Assembly: GCF_901482445.1 (NCBI RefSeq) | Contig: NZ_LR590477.1 | Span: 372,001 to 436,000, forward strand | Direction: 5' to 3' | Origin: Neisseria lactamica | GTDB lineage: Bacteria; Pseudomonadota; Gammaproteobacteria; Burkholderiales; Neisseriaceae | Length of the DNA: 64,000 nt | Shown here: piece after piece, positions 1-10,400 of the stretch | How the letters are laid out: every line of letters starts with the position of its first letter | How positions within the stretch are numbered: position 1 is the stretch's first letter | The notes under the pieces: model-generated | Told to the model about the DNA's origin: nothing | What the model saw: the letters and a program-made list of their open reading frames with translations, nothing else | Databases searched by the model: none | Translations under genes and position numbers: made by a program

Positions 1-2020
1 CGGTCAGCGAGGCTTTCAGGTGGAAGCCGAGACGCGCAGCCGGAACGCGGGGAGCGTTTTGGTTATCCTGTGCGATGAAAGGACGGTTGCCGTAAGCATC
101 TTCCCTGCCGGGCAGGGAAGGCAGGTTTTTCAGACGGCCTCGTACATAGTCGCCGGAAACGCCGATGCGGTAGCGCGGTGTCGGTTTGAAGTAGATTTCG
201 CCTTCTGCGCCGTAGAAGTCCGCACCGGATTGGTTGTAGCGCACGAGCTTCATTTCGCTGTCGTCTTCGATGGATTTGGGGCCGCGTCCGTCGTTTAAGG
301 TTTGGGCGTAAATGTAGTTGCCGAAGCGGTTGCGGTAGAGTGCCAGATTGTATTGCCAGCGGTCGCCTTCGTAGCCCAGCGCGAGTTCGATGTTGTTGGA
401 ACGCTCTTTGTTGAGGTGTTTGTTGCCGACTTCAAAAGTGTTGGTGGCAACGTGTTTGCCGTGTGCGTACAGTTCTTGCGTTGACGGCAGGCGTTCCTGA
501 TGGGAGGCGGTCAGGCTGAGTTTGTGTTGTGGCGTGAAATACCAGTTGCCCGAAAGTGCGAATGAGCGGGCGGTTTGGCGGTGCGCGCCGAGGTCGGGCA
601 GGGGATGGTTGTAGTAGTTTTCCCGATCAATCAATGCTTTGTCGTAGCGGATGGAGGCTTTTTGTTTTTCCACGCGTACGCCGCCTTCAAGCGTGAAGTT
701 GTCCCAGTTTGCCTGTTCTACACCGAAAAAGCTGTAATGTTGCACTTTATTGTCAAGCAGCATCGGTTGTTTGACCGCTTCGGATGTGGCAGATAAAGCA
801 CTGGATTTTTGTCCCAAATATTGCACGCCCCAGCTGCCTTTCAGACGGCCTATGGGTTGGTGGCGCAATTCGATGCGGGCGTTTTGCGTTTGGTTGTTGA
901 AGAAGTTTTCGACCGCATCGCCTGCTTTTTCGTCGTGGCGGTAGTCGTTGCGGTTCAGGTGTACGCGCAGGGCTTCAAAACCGGGGAACGGTTGCTTCCA
1001 TTCGGCGCGGAGTTCGTAGCGTTTGTTGTGTAAATCTATCCACGGTCTGCCGCTGTGGGTGTGTGCGTGTGCATCATCGTCGTCGTGGAAGCCGCAGCTC
1101 AAACCCGGATTGTCGTAATCGATGTCTTCTTCGGTCAACAGGTGCGGATAAAGCTGCAAATAGCGTTTGTTAATCAAACTTTTCTGCCAGATGATGTCGG
1201 CGTGGCAATCATCGTATTCGTGGCTGTGGGCAGGCAGGCCGTATTGGTCTCGGCGGTCGCTGTATGCTGCGCCGATAAAGCCTTTTTCGCCCACCCAAGA
1301 CAGCCCGATGCTGCCTGTTTGCGAATCGGCGCGGCTGTCGGGCAGTCGTTTCAGATTGCGGTAACGCGGTACGGCGTAGTCGCCCGATTTGCGGTACAAG
1401 CCTTCCGTATGCAGCACGAAGTTTTTGCCCAAACCGATATTGATGCCGCCGGACGTGAGTTTTTCTAAATTGCCGCTGCTCAAACGCAATCCGGCTTCGC
1501 CCGATACGCCGTTTTCAGGCATTTTTTCGGGGATTTTGCCATCGGCAACATCGACCAGCCCCGCCACATTGCCCGAGCTGTACAAGAGCGTAATCGGCCC
1601 GCGCAAAATTTCAACTTGTTGCGACAAGGCGGTATCTACCATAATGGCGTGATCGGGAGAAAAATCCGCCATATCGCCTGTTTCGCCGTGATGGTTCAAC
1701 ACTTTAATCCGTCTGCCTGTTTGACCGCGAATAACGGGAGCAGACGCGCCGCCGCCGTATTGCGAAGCGTGGACGCCCGGCACGCCGTCCAAAGCGTCGC
1801 CCAAGTTGACGGCTTTTTGGCGCAAGGTATCGCCGGAGATGATTTTGTCGGAGGCGGTCGAAGTGTGCAGCAGCCCCGAAGTGGCGCGCGGACGGCTTTT
1901 GCCGACGACGCTGACCGTTTCCAAGCCCACCGATTGCTCAGTTTCATGCGCTTGGGCGAGGAGGGGTGTGTTGATTAAAAGAATTGATAAAACAATGGGT
2001 TTGAGTGTAGTTTGTGCCAT
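1..2020 (-). CDS. znuD: TonB-dependent zinc receptor ZnuD (C-terminus cut by the window edge)
   Basis: Reading back from the ATG at 2018-2020, the protein opens with a signal peptide (MAQTTLKPIVLSILLINTPLLAQA), then a TonB-box/plug segment (SVGLETVSVVGKSRPRA, later RGQTGRRIKVL) and a beta-barrel. ZnuD is an outer-membrane receptor that imports zinc, and also haem in some reports, using TonB energy. A His/Asp-rich surface segment (CGFHDDDDAHAHTHSG) and a nearby CHAD stretch fit the zinc-capturing loops of this family. The frame stays open to base 1, so the last strands of the barrel lie outside the window. A Zur box just upstream supports zinc-starvation induction. Assignment is by recognition of the family and its His-rich loop. 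Confidence 0.93.
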   Translation of the reverse strand, partial: MAQTTLKPIVLSILLINTPLLAQAHETEQSVGLETVSVVGKSRPRATSGLLHTSTASDKIISGDTLRQKAVNLGDALDGVPGVHASQYGGGASAPVIRGQTGRRIKVLNHHGETGDMADFSPDHAIMVDTALSQQVEILRGPITLLYSSGNVAGLVDVADGKIPEKMPENGVSGEAGLRLSSGNLEKLTSGGINIGLGKNFVLHTEGLYRKSGDYAVPRYRNLKRLPDSRADSQTGSIGLSWVGEKGFIGAAYSDRRDQYGLPAHSHEYDDCHADIIWQKSLINKRYLQLYPHLLTEEDIDYDNPGLSCGFHDDDDAHAHTHSGRPWIDLHNKRYELRAEWKQPFPGFEALRVHLNRNDYRHDEKAGDAVENFFNNQTQNARIELRHQPIGRLKGSWGVQYLGQKSSALSATSEAVKQPMLLDNKVQHYSFFGVEQANWDNFTLEGGVRVEKQKASIRYDKALIDRENYYNHPLPDLGAHRQTARSFALSGNWYFTPQHKLSLTASHQERLPSTQELYAHGKHVATNTFEVGNKHLNKERSNNIELALGYEGDRWQYNLALYRNRFGNYIYAQTLNDGRGPKSIEDDSEMKLVRYNQSGADFYGAEGEIYFKPTPRYRIGVSGDYVRGRLKNLPSLPGREDAYGNRPFIAQDNQNAPRVPAARLGFHLKASLT

Positions 2021-2048
2021 TTTGGCTTCTCGTCGCATTTCAAAAGTC

Positions 2049-2063
2049 TGTTATTATATAACA
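2049..2063 (-). promoter_or_regulatory. Zur operator of znuD, just downstream of a -10 element
   Basis: The 15-mer TGTTATTATATAACA is a near-perfect palindrome that fits the neisserial Zur consensus TGTTATDNHATAACA. On the minus strand a TATAAT hexamer (complement of 2072-2077) puts the transcription start near 2065, so the box covers about +2 to +16. That position fits repression when zinc is plentiful. The -35 element is weak. The consensus is recalled knowledge; the palindrome is seen directly. Confidence 0.85.
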
Positions 2064-2077
2064 TTACATTCATTATA

Positions 2078-2440
2078 TCATAAGATTTTGAGAATACTCA
2101 GAGGGCATAGGCAAAAGTTTTTCAAATGACACGGTTGCGGCATTGGGCGGTGTTCATTTGTATCCGCCGTCATTCGGGGGCGCGGTTGATGTTGACGCAG
2201 ATTCCGCTATGTTTGCCCATTATGTTCGGCTGCGGGATAACCAAAATTTATGAGTGCATAAAAACGGTACGTTCCCGAATGGTCGAAAAGGTGGCAAAAT
2301 GGCGTACTTGTCAGAACGCGAGGCTCTGCGCCAGATTCACGAGGGCGCATCGGGCACGCTAAGATATAAGGGGTATGGATGTGGGTATCGGAAATACAGT
2401 TAATAATAAACAAATTATAAATCAATAGGTTAATCACAAA
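2078..2440. other. Intergenic region between znuD and trpG, no gene supported
   Basis: This stretch separates divergent znuD and trpG. Short open frames exist here, but none has a convincing ribosome site or a recognisable product, and the longest minus-strand frame mainly shadows trpG. The last 60 bases are AT-rich and probably hold the trpG promoter, which I cannot place with confidence. Confidence 0.5.
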
Positions 2441-3031
2441 ATGCTTTTGTTTATCGACAATTACGACAGTTTTACTTACAACATCGTCCAGTATTTCGCT
2501 GAATTGGGGCAGGAAGTCGCCGTGCGCCGCAACGATGATATTACGTTGGAGGAAATCGAGGCATTGAATCCGCAATATCTCGTTATCGGGCCCGGTCCGT
2601 GTTCGCCCAAAGAAGCGGGGATTTCCGTGGCGGCGATGCGCCATTTTGCCAGCCGGCTGCCGATTATGGGCGTGTGCCTCGGGCATCAGACGATAGGCGA
2701 GGCGTTCGGCGGCAGGATAGTCCGCGCCAAAACGCTGATGCACGGTAAGGTGTCGCCCGTGTCCCATTCGGGCAAGGGTATGTTTAGGGGGTTGCCCAAT
2801 CCGGTTACCTGTACGCGTTATCACAGCCTCGTTATCGAACGCGGCACGTTGCCGGATTGCTTGGAAATCACGGCTTGGACGGAAGACGGCGAGATTATGG
2901 GTGTGCGCCATAAGGAATATGCCGTCGAGGGCGTGCAGTTTCACCCCGAAGCCCTCTTGACCGAACACGGACATGATATGTTGAACAATTTTTTAATCGA
3001 ATTTCAAAACTTCAAACCGCAAAAAATCTGA
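2441..3031 (+). CDS. trpG: Anthranilate synthase component II (glutamine amidotransferase)
   Basis: This is a 196-residue class I glutamine amidotransferase. It releases ammonia from glutamine and passes it to TrpE for anthranilate synthesis, the first committed step to tryptophan. Visible motifs are the opening LLFIDNYDSFTYNI, GPGPCSPKEAG, the nucleophile elbow MGVCLGHQ with its Cys, and the His-Glu pair in GVQFHPEA. Length is normal for the family. It lies 64 bp upstream of trpD, while its partner trpE is about 33 kb away on the opposite strand. Such proteins can also serve as PabA for folate synthesis, and sequence alone does not separate the two roles. Confidence 0.95.
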   Translation: MLLFIDNYDSFTYNIVQYFAELGQEVAVRRNDDITLEEIEALNPQYLVIGPGPCSPKEAGISVAAMRHFASRLPIMGVCLGHQTIGEAFGGRIVRAKTLMHGKVSPVSHSGKGMFRGLPNPVTCTRYHSLVIERGTLPDCLEITAWTEDGEIMGVRHKEYAVEGVQFHPEALLTEHGHDMLNNFLIEFQNFKPQKI

Positions 3032-3034
3032 CGC

Positions 3035-3069
3035 GATGCCGTCTGAAGCCCTTCAGACGGCATTTTCGT
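3035..3069 (+). terminator. Uptake-sequence inverted repeat after trpG
   Basis: GATGCCGTCTGAAG, a short loop and its complement form a hairpin followed by TTTT, between trpG and trpD. Such paired uptake sequences are common neisserial terminators; here it may attenuate rather than fully stop transcription into trpD. Confidence 0.7.
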
Positions 3070-3095
3070 CCGAATATTGAACGGAGGACAAAAAA

Positions 3096-4124
3096 ATGAT
3101 TACACCGCAACAGGCCATCGAACGATTAATCAGCAATAACGAGTTGTTTTACGATGAAATGACCGACTTGATGCGTCAGATTATGAGTGGACAGGTTCCG
3201 CCGGAGCAGATAGCGGCCATTTTGACAGGATTGCGTATCAAGGTTGAAACCGTTTCCGAGATCACCGCCGCCGCCGCCGTGATGCGCGAGTTTGCGACAA
3301 AAGTGCCGCTGGAGGATGCGGACGGGCTGGTCGATATCGTCGGTACGGGCGGGGATGGTGCGAAAACCTTCAATATTTCGACAACTTCGATGTTTGTTGC
3401 CGCAGCGGCAGGCGCGAAGGTTGCCAAACACGGAGGCCGGTCGGTCTCTTCCTCCAGCGGTGCGGCTGACGTGATGGAGCAAATGGGCGCAAACCTCAAC
3501 CTGACTCCCGAACAGATTGCCCAAAGTATCAGCCAGACCGGTATAGGGTTTATGTTCGCGCCCAATCACCACAGCGCTATGCGCTATGTCGCCCCGGTGC
3601 GCCGTTCGCTCGGTTTCCGAAGTATTTTCAATATATTGGGTCCATTGACCAATCCTGCGGGCGCGCCAAACCAACTTTTGGGCGTGTTCCACACCGATTT
3701 GTGCGGTATTCTTTCCAGAGTATTGCAACAACTTGGTTCCAAACACGTTTTAGTTGTTTGCGGGGAGGGCGGTTTGGATGAAATTACACTGACGGGCAAA
3801 ACGCGCGTTGCCGAACTCAAAGACGGAAAAATCAGCGAATACGACATCCGCCCCGAAGATTTCAGTATCAAAACCCGCCGCAATTTGGATGAAATCAAAG
3901 TTGCCGATACTCAGGAATCTTTGTTGAAAATGAACGAGGTGCTGGAAGGAAGAGAAGGGGCGGCACGCGATATCGTATTGCTCAACACCGCCGCCGCCCT
4001 GTATGCCGGAAATATCGCTGCTTCGCTTTCAGACGGCATATCTGCCGCACGGGAAGCGATTGATTCAGGTAGGGCCAAATCGAAAAAAGAGGAGTTTGTC
4101 GGTTTTACACGGCAATTTGCCTAA
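3096..4124 (+). CDS. trpD: Anthranilate phosphoribosyltransferase
   Basis: The 342-residue protein transfers phosphoribose from PRPP to anthranilate, the second step of tryptophan synthesis. The glycine-rich PRPP loop GTGGDGAKTFNIST, the HGGRSVSSSSGAADVMEQMG segment and the NILGPLTNPAGAPNQLLGVF segment are hallmarks of the family. The ATG at 3096 has a strong ribosome site (ACGGAGGA) 8-10 bases upstream. Length matches typical TrpD. It follows trpG with an uptake-sequence hairpin between them. Confidence 0.97.
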   Translation: MITPQQAIERLISNNELFYDEMTDLMRQIMSGQVPPEQIAAILTGLRIKVETVSEITAAAAVMREFATKVPLEDADGLVDIVGTGGDGAKTFNISTTSMFVAAAAGAKVAKHGGRSVSSSSGAADVMEQMGANLNLTPEQIAQSISQTGIGFMFAPNHHSAMRYVAPVRRSLGFRSIFNILGPLTNPAGAPNQLLGVFHTDLCGILSRVLQQLGSKHVLVVCGEGGLDEITLTGKTRVAELKDGKISEYDIRPEDFSIKTRRNLDEIKVADTQESLLKMNEVLEGREGAARDIVLLNTAAALYAGNIAASLSDGISAAREAIDSGRAKSKKEEFVGFTRQFA

Positions 4125-4149
4125 GCAGGCAGAATGAATATAAAGCAAC

Positions 4150-4183
4150 AAATGCCGTCTGAAAGGCTTCAGACGGCATTTGT
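4150..4183 (+). terminator. Uptake-sequence hairpin terminator after trpD
   Basis: AAATGCCGTCTGAAAGG pairs with CTTCAGACGGCATTT across a very short loop, 26 bases after the trpD stop. It also marks the left edge of ordinary chromosome before the AT-rich lead-in to the TpsA island. Confidence 0.85.
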
Positions 4184-4378
4184 GTTTCAGGAGGCAAAAG
4201 AATGGGGAGGGCAATTTATTTATATAAAAACTTTTGGGGCTGTCCGGATAACCAAATTAAATTTCCATTAACTAATTGTTTTAAAATTGAAATTTTAGAT
4301 TTATTTCATTGTTGTTAAAACGCCGTTTACATTCCTCCTTTAAATTAAATACAGCTCAAAATGAACAAACGGCAGTAA

Positions 4379-4407
4379 TTGACTCGCCAAAATCCTTGAT
4401 ATAGAAT
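4379..4407 (+). promoter_or_regulatory. Candidate sigma-70 promoter of the TpsA exoprotein gene
   Basis: TTGACT at 4379-4384 and TAGAAT at 4402-4407 are separated by 17 bases, in an AT-rich stretch 56 bases upstream of the ATG. The region from 4184 to 4462 holds no other gene. I see no long homopolymer here of the kind that drives phase variation. Confidence 0.5.
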
Positions 4408-4462
4408 GGCTAGATTACCCAATTTTTTCTAATAACTCTATAAAAATCAAATAACTGAAATC

Positions 4463-7400
4463 ATGAATAAAACCCTCTATCGTGTGATTTTCAACCGCAA
4501 ACGCGGGGCTGTGGTAGCTGTTGCTGAAACCATCAAGCGCGAAGGTAAAAGCTATGCCGATAGTGGTTCGGGCGGCGTTCATGTTCCATCTGTTTCTTTC
4601 ACGCCTACCCATTCCAAAGCCTTTTGCTTTTCTGCATTAGGCTTTTCTTTATGTTTGGCTGTAGGTACGGCCGATATTGCTTTTGCTGATGGCATTATTG
4701 CTGATAAAGCTGCTCCTAAAACCCAACAAGCCACGATTCTGCAAACAGGTAACGGCATACCGCAAGTCAATATTCAAACCCCTACTTCGGCAGGGGTTTC
4801 TGTTAATCAATATACACAGTTTGATGTGGGTAATCGCGGGGCGATTTTAAACAACAGCCGCAGCAACACCCAAACACAGCTAGGCGGTTGGATTCAAGGC
4901 AATCCTTGGTTGGCAAGGGGCGAAGCACGTGTGGTTGTAAACCAAATCAACAGCAGCCATTCTTCACAACTGAATGGCTATATTGAAGTGGGCGGACGAC
5001 GTGCAGAAGTCGTTATTGCCAATCCGGCAGGGATTGCAGTCAATGGTGGTGGTTTTATCAATGCTTCCCGTGCCACTTTGACGACAGGCCAACCGCAATA
5101 TCAAACAGGCGCATTAACAGGCTTTCAGGTTCGTTCGGGTCATGTTGCGATCACGGGACAAGGTTTGGATGCACGAGATACCGATTACACACGTATTCTC
5201 AGTTATCATTCCAAAATTGATGCACCCGTATGGGGACAAGATGTTCGTGTCGTCGCGGGACAAAACGATGTGGCCGCAACAGGTGATGCACATTCGCCTA
5301 TTCTCAATAATGCTGCTGCCAATACGTCAAACAATACAGCCAACAACGGCACACATATCCCTTTATTTGCGATTGATACAGGCAAATTAGGAGGTATGTA
5401 TGCCAACAAAATCACCTTGATCAGTACGGCCGAACAAGCAGGCATTCGTAATCAAGGGCAGTTGTTTGCTTCTGCCGGTAATGTGGCGATTGATGCAAAT
5501 GGCCGTTTGGTCAATAGTGGCACGATGGCTGCCGCCAATGTGCAAGATATGAATAATACAGCGGAACACAAAGTCAATATCCGCAGTCAAGCCTTTGAAA
5601 ACAGCGGTACGGCGGTATCGCAACAAGGCACTCAAATTCACAGTCAATCGATTCAAAACACTGGCAAATTATTGTCGGCAGGAACAGCGGATCTAGCCGT
5701 TTCAGGCAGCCTGAACAACCAAAATGGAGAAATAATTACCAATCAACAACTGATTATTCACGATGGTCGGCAATCTACCGCTGCCATTGATAATACGAAC
5801 GGCACGATACAATCAGGTCATGATGTTGCTATTCAGGCAAAATCGTTATCCAACAACGGCACACTTGCCGCTGATAATAAACTGGATATTGCGTTACAAG
5901 ATGATTTTTATGTAGGACGCAAGATCGTCGCGGGCAATGAATTGTCGCTCAGTACACGAGGCAGCCTGAAAAATTCACATACCTTGCAAGCAGGAAAACG
6001 CATTCGGATTAAAGCAAATAACCTTGATAATGCAGCACAAGGCAACATTCAATCCGGCGGTACGACAGATATTGGCACGCAGCACAATTTAACCAATAGA
6101 GGCTTGATTGACGGACAACAAACCAAAATCCAAGCCGGGCAAGTGAATAATATCGGGACAGGTCGGATTTATGGCGACAATATCGCTATTGCGGCTACCC
6201 GCTTAGACAATCAAGATGAAAACGGTACAGGTGCCTCCATTGCGGCACGCGAAAACCTGAATTTAGGCATCGGACAATTAAACAACCGTGAAAACAGTCT
6301 GATTTACAGCGGTAACGATATGGCGGTTGGCGGCGCATTAGATACCAATGGCCAAGCCACAGGCAAAGCCCAAAGCATACGCAATGCCGGCGCAACCATT
6401 GAAGCCGCCGGCAAAATGCGTTTAGGCGTAGAAAAGCTGCTCAATACCAATGAACACTTGCAAACGCAGTTGGTGGAAACAGGGCGCGAGCATATTGTTG
6501 ATTACGAAGCATTTGGACGACACGAATTATTGCGGGAAGGCACGCAACATGAATTAGGCTGGTCTGTCTATAACGATGAATCAGACCACTTACGCACCCC
6601 TGATGGAGTGGCGCATGAAAATTGGCATAAATACGATTATGAAAAAGTCACCCAAAAAACCCAAGTTACCCAAACTGCGCCAGCCAAAATCATTTCAGGT
6701 AATGATTTAACCATTGATGGTAAAGAAGTATTTAATACCGACAGCCGAATCATCGCCGGCGGCGATTTGCTTGTGCAAACAGAAAAAGACGGTTTGCATA
6801 ACGAGCAAACCTTTGGCGAAAAGAAAGTATTCAGTGAAAATGGCAAATTACACAGCTATTGGCGTGAGAAACATAAAGGACGAGACTCAACGGGACATAG
6901 CGAACAAAATTACACTTTGCCGGAGGAAATCACACGCAACATTTCACTGGGTTCATTTGCCTATGAATCGCATAGCAAAGCATTAAGCCATCATGCGCCC
7001 AGCCAAGGCACTGAGTTGCCGCAAAGCAACGGTATTTCGCTACCCTATACGTCCAATTCTTTTACCCCATTACCCGGCAGCAGTTTATACATTATCAATC
7101 CTGCCAATAAAGGCTATCTTGTTGAAACCGATCCACGCTTTGCCAACTACCGTCAATGGTTGGGTAGTGACTATATGCTGGACAGCCTCAAACTAGACCC
7201 AAACAATTTACATAAACGTTTGGGTGATGGTTATTACGAGCAACGTTTAATCAATGAACAAATCGCAGAGCTGACAGGGCATCGTCGTTTAGACGGTTAT
7301 CAAAACGACGAAGAACAATTTAAAGCCTTGATGGATAATGGCGCGACTGCGGCACGCTCCATGAATCTCAGCGTTGGCATTGCATTAAGTGCCGAGCAAG

Positions 7401-10400
7401 TAGCGCAACTGACCGGCGATATTGTTTGGTTGGTACAAAAAGAAGTTAAACTTTCTGATGGCGGCACACAAACCGTATTGGTGCCACAGGTTTATGTACG
7501 CGTTAAGAATGGCGACATAGACGGTAAAGGTGCATTGTTGTCAGGCAGCAATACACAAATCAATGTTTCAGGCAGCCTGAAAAACTCAGGCACGATTGCA
7601 GGGCGCAATGCGCTTATTATCAATACCGATACGCTAGACAATATCGGTGGGCGTATTCATGCGCAAAAATCAGCGGTTACGGCCACACAAGACATCAATA
7701 ATATTGGCGGCATGCTTTCTGCCGAACAGACATTATTGCTCAACGCAGGCAACAACATCAACAGCCAAAGCACCACCGCCGGCAGTCAAAATACACAAGG
7801 CAGCAGCACCTACCTAGACCGAATGGCAGGTATTTATATCACAGGCAAAGAAAAAGGTGTTTTAGCAGCGCAGGCAGGCAAAGACATCAACATCATTGCC
7901 GGTCAAATCAGCAATCAATCAGAGCAAGGGCAAACCCGGCTGCAGGCAGGGCGCGACATTAACCTGGATACGGTACAAACCGGCAAACATCAAGCAACCC
8001 ATTTTGATGCCGATAACCATACCATCCGAGGTTCAACGAACGAAGTCGGCAGCAGCATTCAAACAAAAGGCGATGTTACCCTGTTAGCAGGCAATAACCT
8101 CAATGCCAAAGCTGCCGAAGTCGGCAGCGCAAAAGGCACACTCGCTGTGTCTGCCAAAAATGACATCAACATCAGCACAGGCATCAACACGACCTATGTT
8201 GATGATGCTTCCAAACACACAGGCAGAAGCGGCGGCGGTAATAAATTGATTATTACCGACAAAGCCCAGAGCCATCACGAAACCGCCCAAAGCAGCACCT
8301 TTGAAGGCAGGCAGGTTGTATTGCAGGCAGGAAACGATGCCAACATCCTTGGCAGCAATGTTATTTCCGATAATGGCACCCGGATTCAAGCAGGCAATCA
8401 TGTTCGCATTGGTACAACCCAAACTCAAAGCCAAAGCGAAACCTATCATCAAACCCAGAAATCAGGATTGATGAGCGCAGGTATCGGCTTCACTATTGGC
8501 AGCAAGACAAACACACAAGAAAACCAATCCCAAAGCAACGAACATACAGGCAGTACCGTAGGCAGCCTGAAAGGCGATACCACCATTGTTGCAGGCAAAC
8601 ACTACGAACAAATCGGCAGTACCGTTTCCAGCCCGGAAGGCAACAATACCATCCATGCCCAAAGCATAGACATTCAAGCGGCACACAACAAATTAAACAG
8701 TAATACCACCCAAACCTATGAACAAAAAGGCCTAACGGTGGCATTCAGTTCGCCCGTTACCGATTTGGCACAACAAGCGATTGCCGTAGCACAAAGCAGC
8801 AAACAAGTCGGACAAAGCAAAAACGACCGTGTCAATGCCATGGCGGCTGCCAATGCAGGCTGGCAAGCCTATCAAACAGGTAAGAGTGCACAAAACTTAG
8901 CCAAAGGTACAACCAATGCCAAACAAGTCAGCATCTCCATAACCTACGGCGAACAGCAAAACCGACAAACCACCCAAGTTCAAGCAAGCCAAGCCCAAGC
9001 GAGTCAAATTCAAGCAGGCGGCAAAACCACATTAATCGCCACAGGCGCAGCAGAACAATCCAATATCAACATCGCAGGCTCAGATGTTGCCGGCAAAGCA
9101 GGCACAATCCTGATTGCCGATAACGACATCACACTCCAATCAGCCGAGCAAAGCAATACCGAACGCAGCCAAAACAAATCGGCAGGCTGGAACGCAGGTG
9201 CTGCCGTATCATTCGGACAAGGAGGCTGGTCATTAGGCGTTACCGCAGGCGGCAATGTCGGCAAAGGCCACGGCAATGGCGGCAGCATCACCCACCGCCA
9301 TAGCCATATCGGCGACAAAGGCAGCCAAACCCTTATCCAAAGTGGTGTCGACACTACCATCAAAGGCGCGCAAGTACGCGGCAAAGGCGCACAAGCCAAT
9401 GCCAAAAACTTAAGTATTCAAAGCGTACAAGATAGAGAAACTTATCAAAGCAAACAACAAAACGCCGGTGCACAAGTGACCGTAGGTTACGGCTTCAGTG
9501 CCGGTGGCGATTACAGCCAAAGCAAAATCAACGCCGATTATGCGTCTGTGAATGAACAAAGCGGCATATTTGCGGGTGAAGACGGTTATCAAATCAAGGT
9601 CGGAAACCATACAGACCTCAAAGGCGGCATCATCACCAGCAGCCAAAGCGCAGAAGACAAGGGTAAAAACCGCTTTCAGACGGCCACCCTTACTGCCAGC
9701 GACATTCAAAACCACAGCCAATACAAAGGCGAAAGTTTTGGATTGGGCGCAAGTGCGTCCATAAGCGGCAAAACACTGGGACAGGGAGCACAAAATAAAC
9801 CTCAAAACAAACACCTGACAAGCGTAGCCGATAAAAACGGCGCAAGTTCATCAGTGGGTTATGGCAGCGACAGCGACAGCCAAAGCAGCATCACGAAAAG
9901 CGGCATCAACACCCGCAACATTCAAATCACAGACGAAGCCGCACAAATCCGGCTGACAGGCAAAACAGCGGAGGAAAGCAAAGCCGACATATATACCAAC
10001 ACAACAACAGACACCGCCGATCAACACACAGGCCGTCTGAAAAACGTATTTGACAAAGATAGAGTGCAAAGTGAACTGGATTTACAAAGAACCGTCAGCC
10101 AAGATTTTAGTAAAAATGTTCAACAAGCCAATACCGAGATTAACCAACATTTAGACAAACTCAAAGCAGACAAAGAAGCAGCCGAAACAGCAGCAGCCGA
10201 GGCATTAGCCGATGGCGATATGGAAACTGCCAAACGCAAAGCCCATGAAGCTCAAGATGCGGCAGCAAAAGCAGATAATTGGCAACAAGGCAAAGTCATT
10301 CTCAACATGTTAGCCTCAGGCTTGGCTGCGCCGACCCAAAGCGGAGCGGGCATCGCTGCGGCTACCGCATCACCGGCCGTATCGTATGCGATTGGACAGC

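Noticed and set aside
2126..2362. Short plus-strand open frame between znuD and trpG
   Set aside because: No ribosome site and no recognisable protein; composition does not look coding.
2207..2974. Minus-strand 255-residue open frame
   Set aside because: It lies mostly opposite trpG, has no family features and reflects antisense codon bias.
4184..4462. Phase-variable homopolymer upstream of tpsA
   Set aside because: Only short A and T runs occur; no long poly-C or poly-G, or tetranucleotide tract was found.
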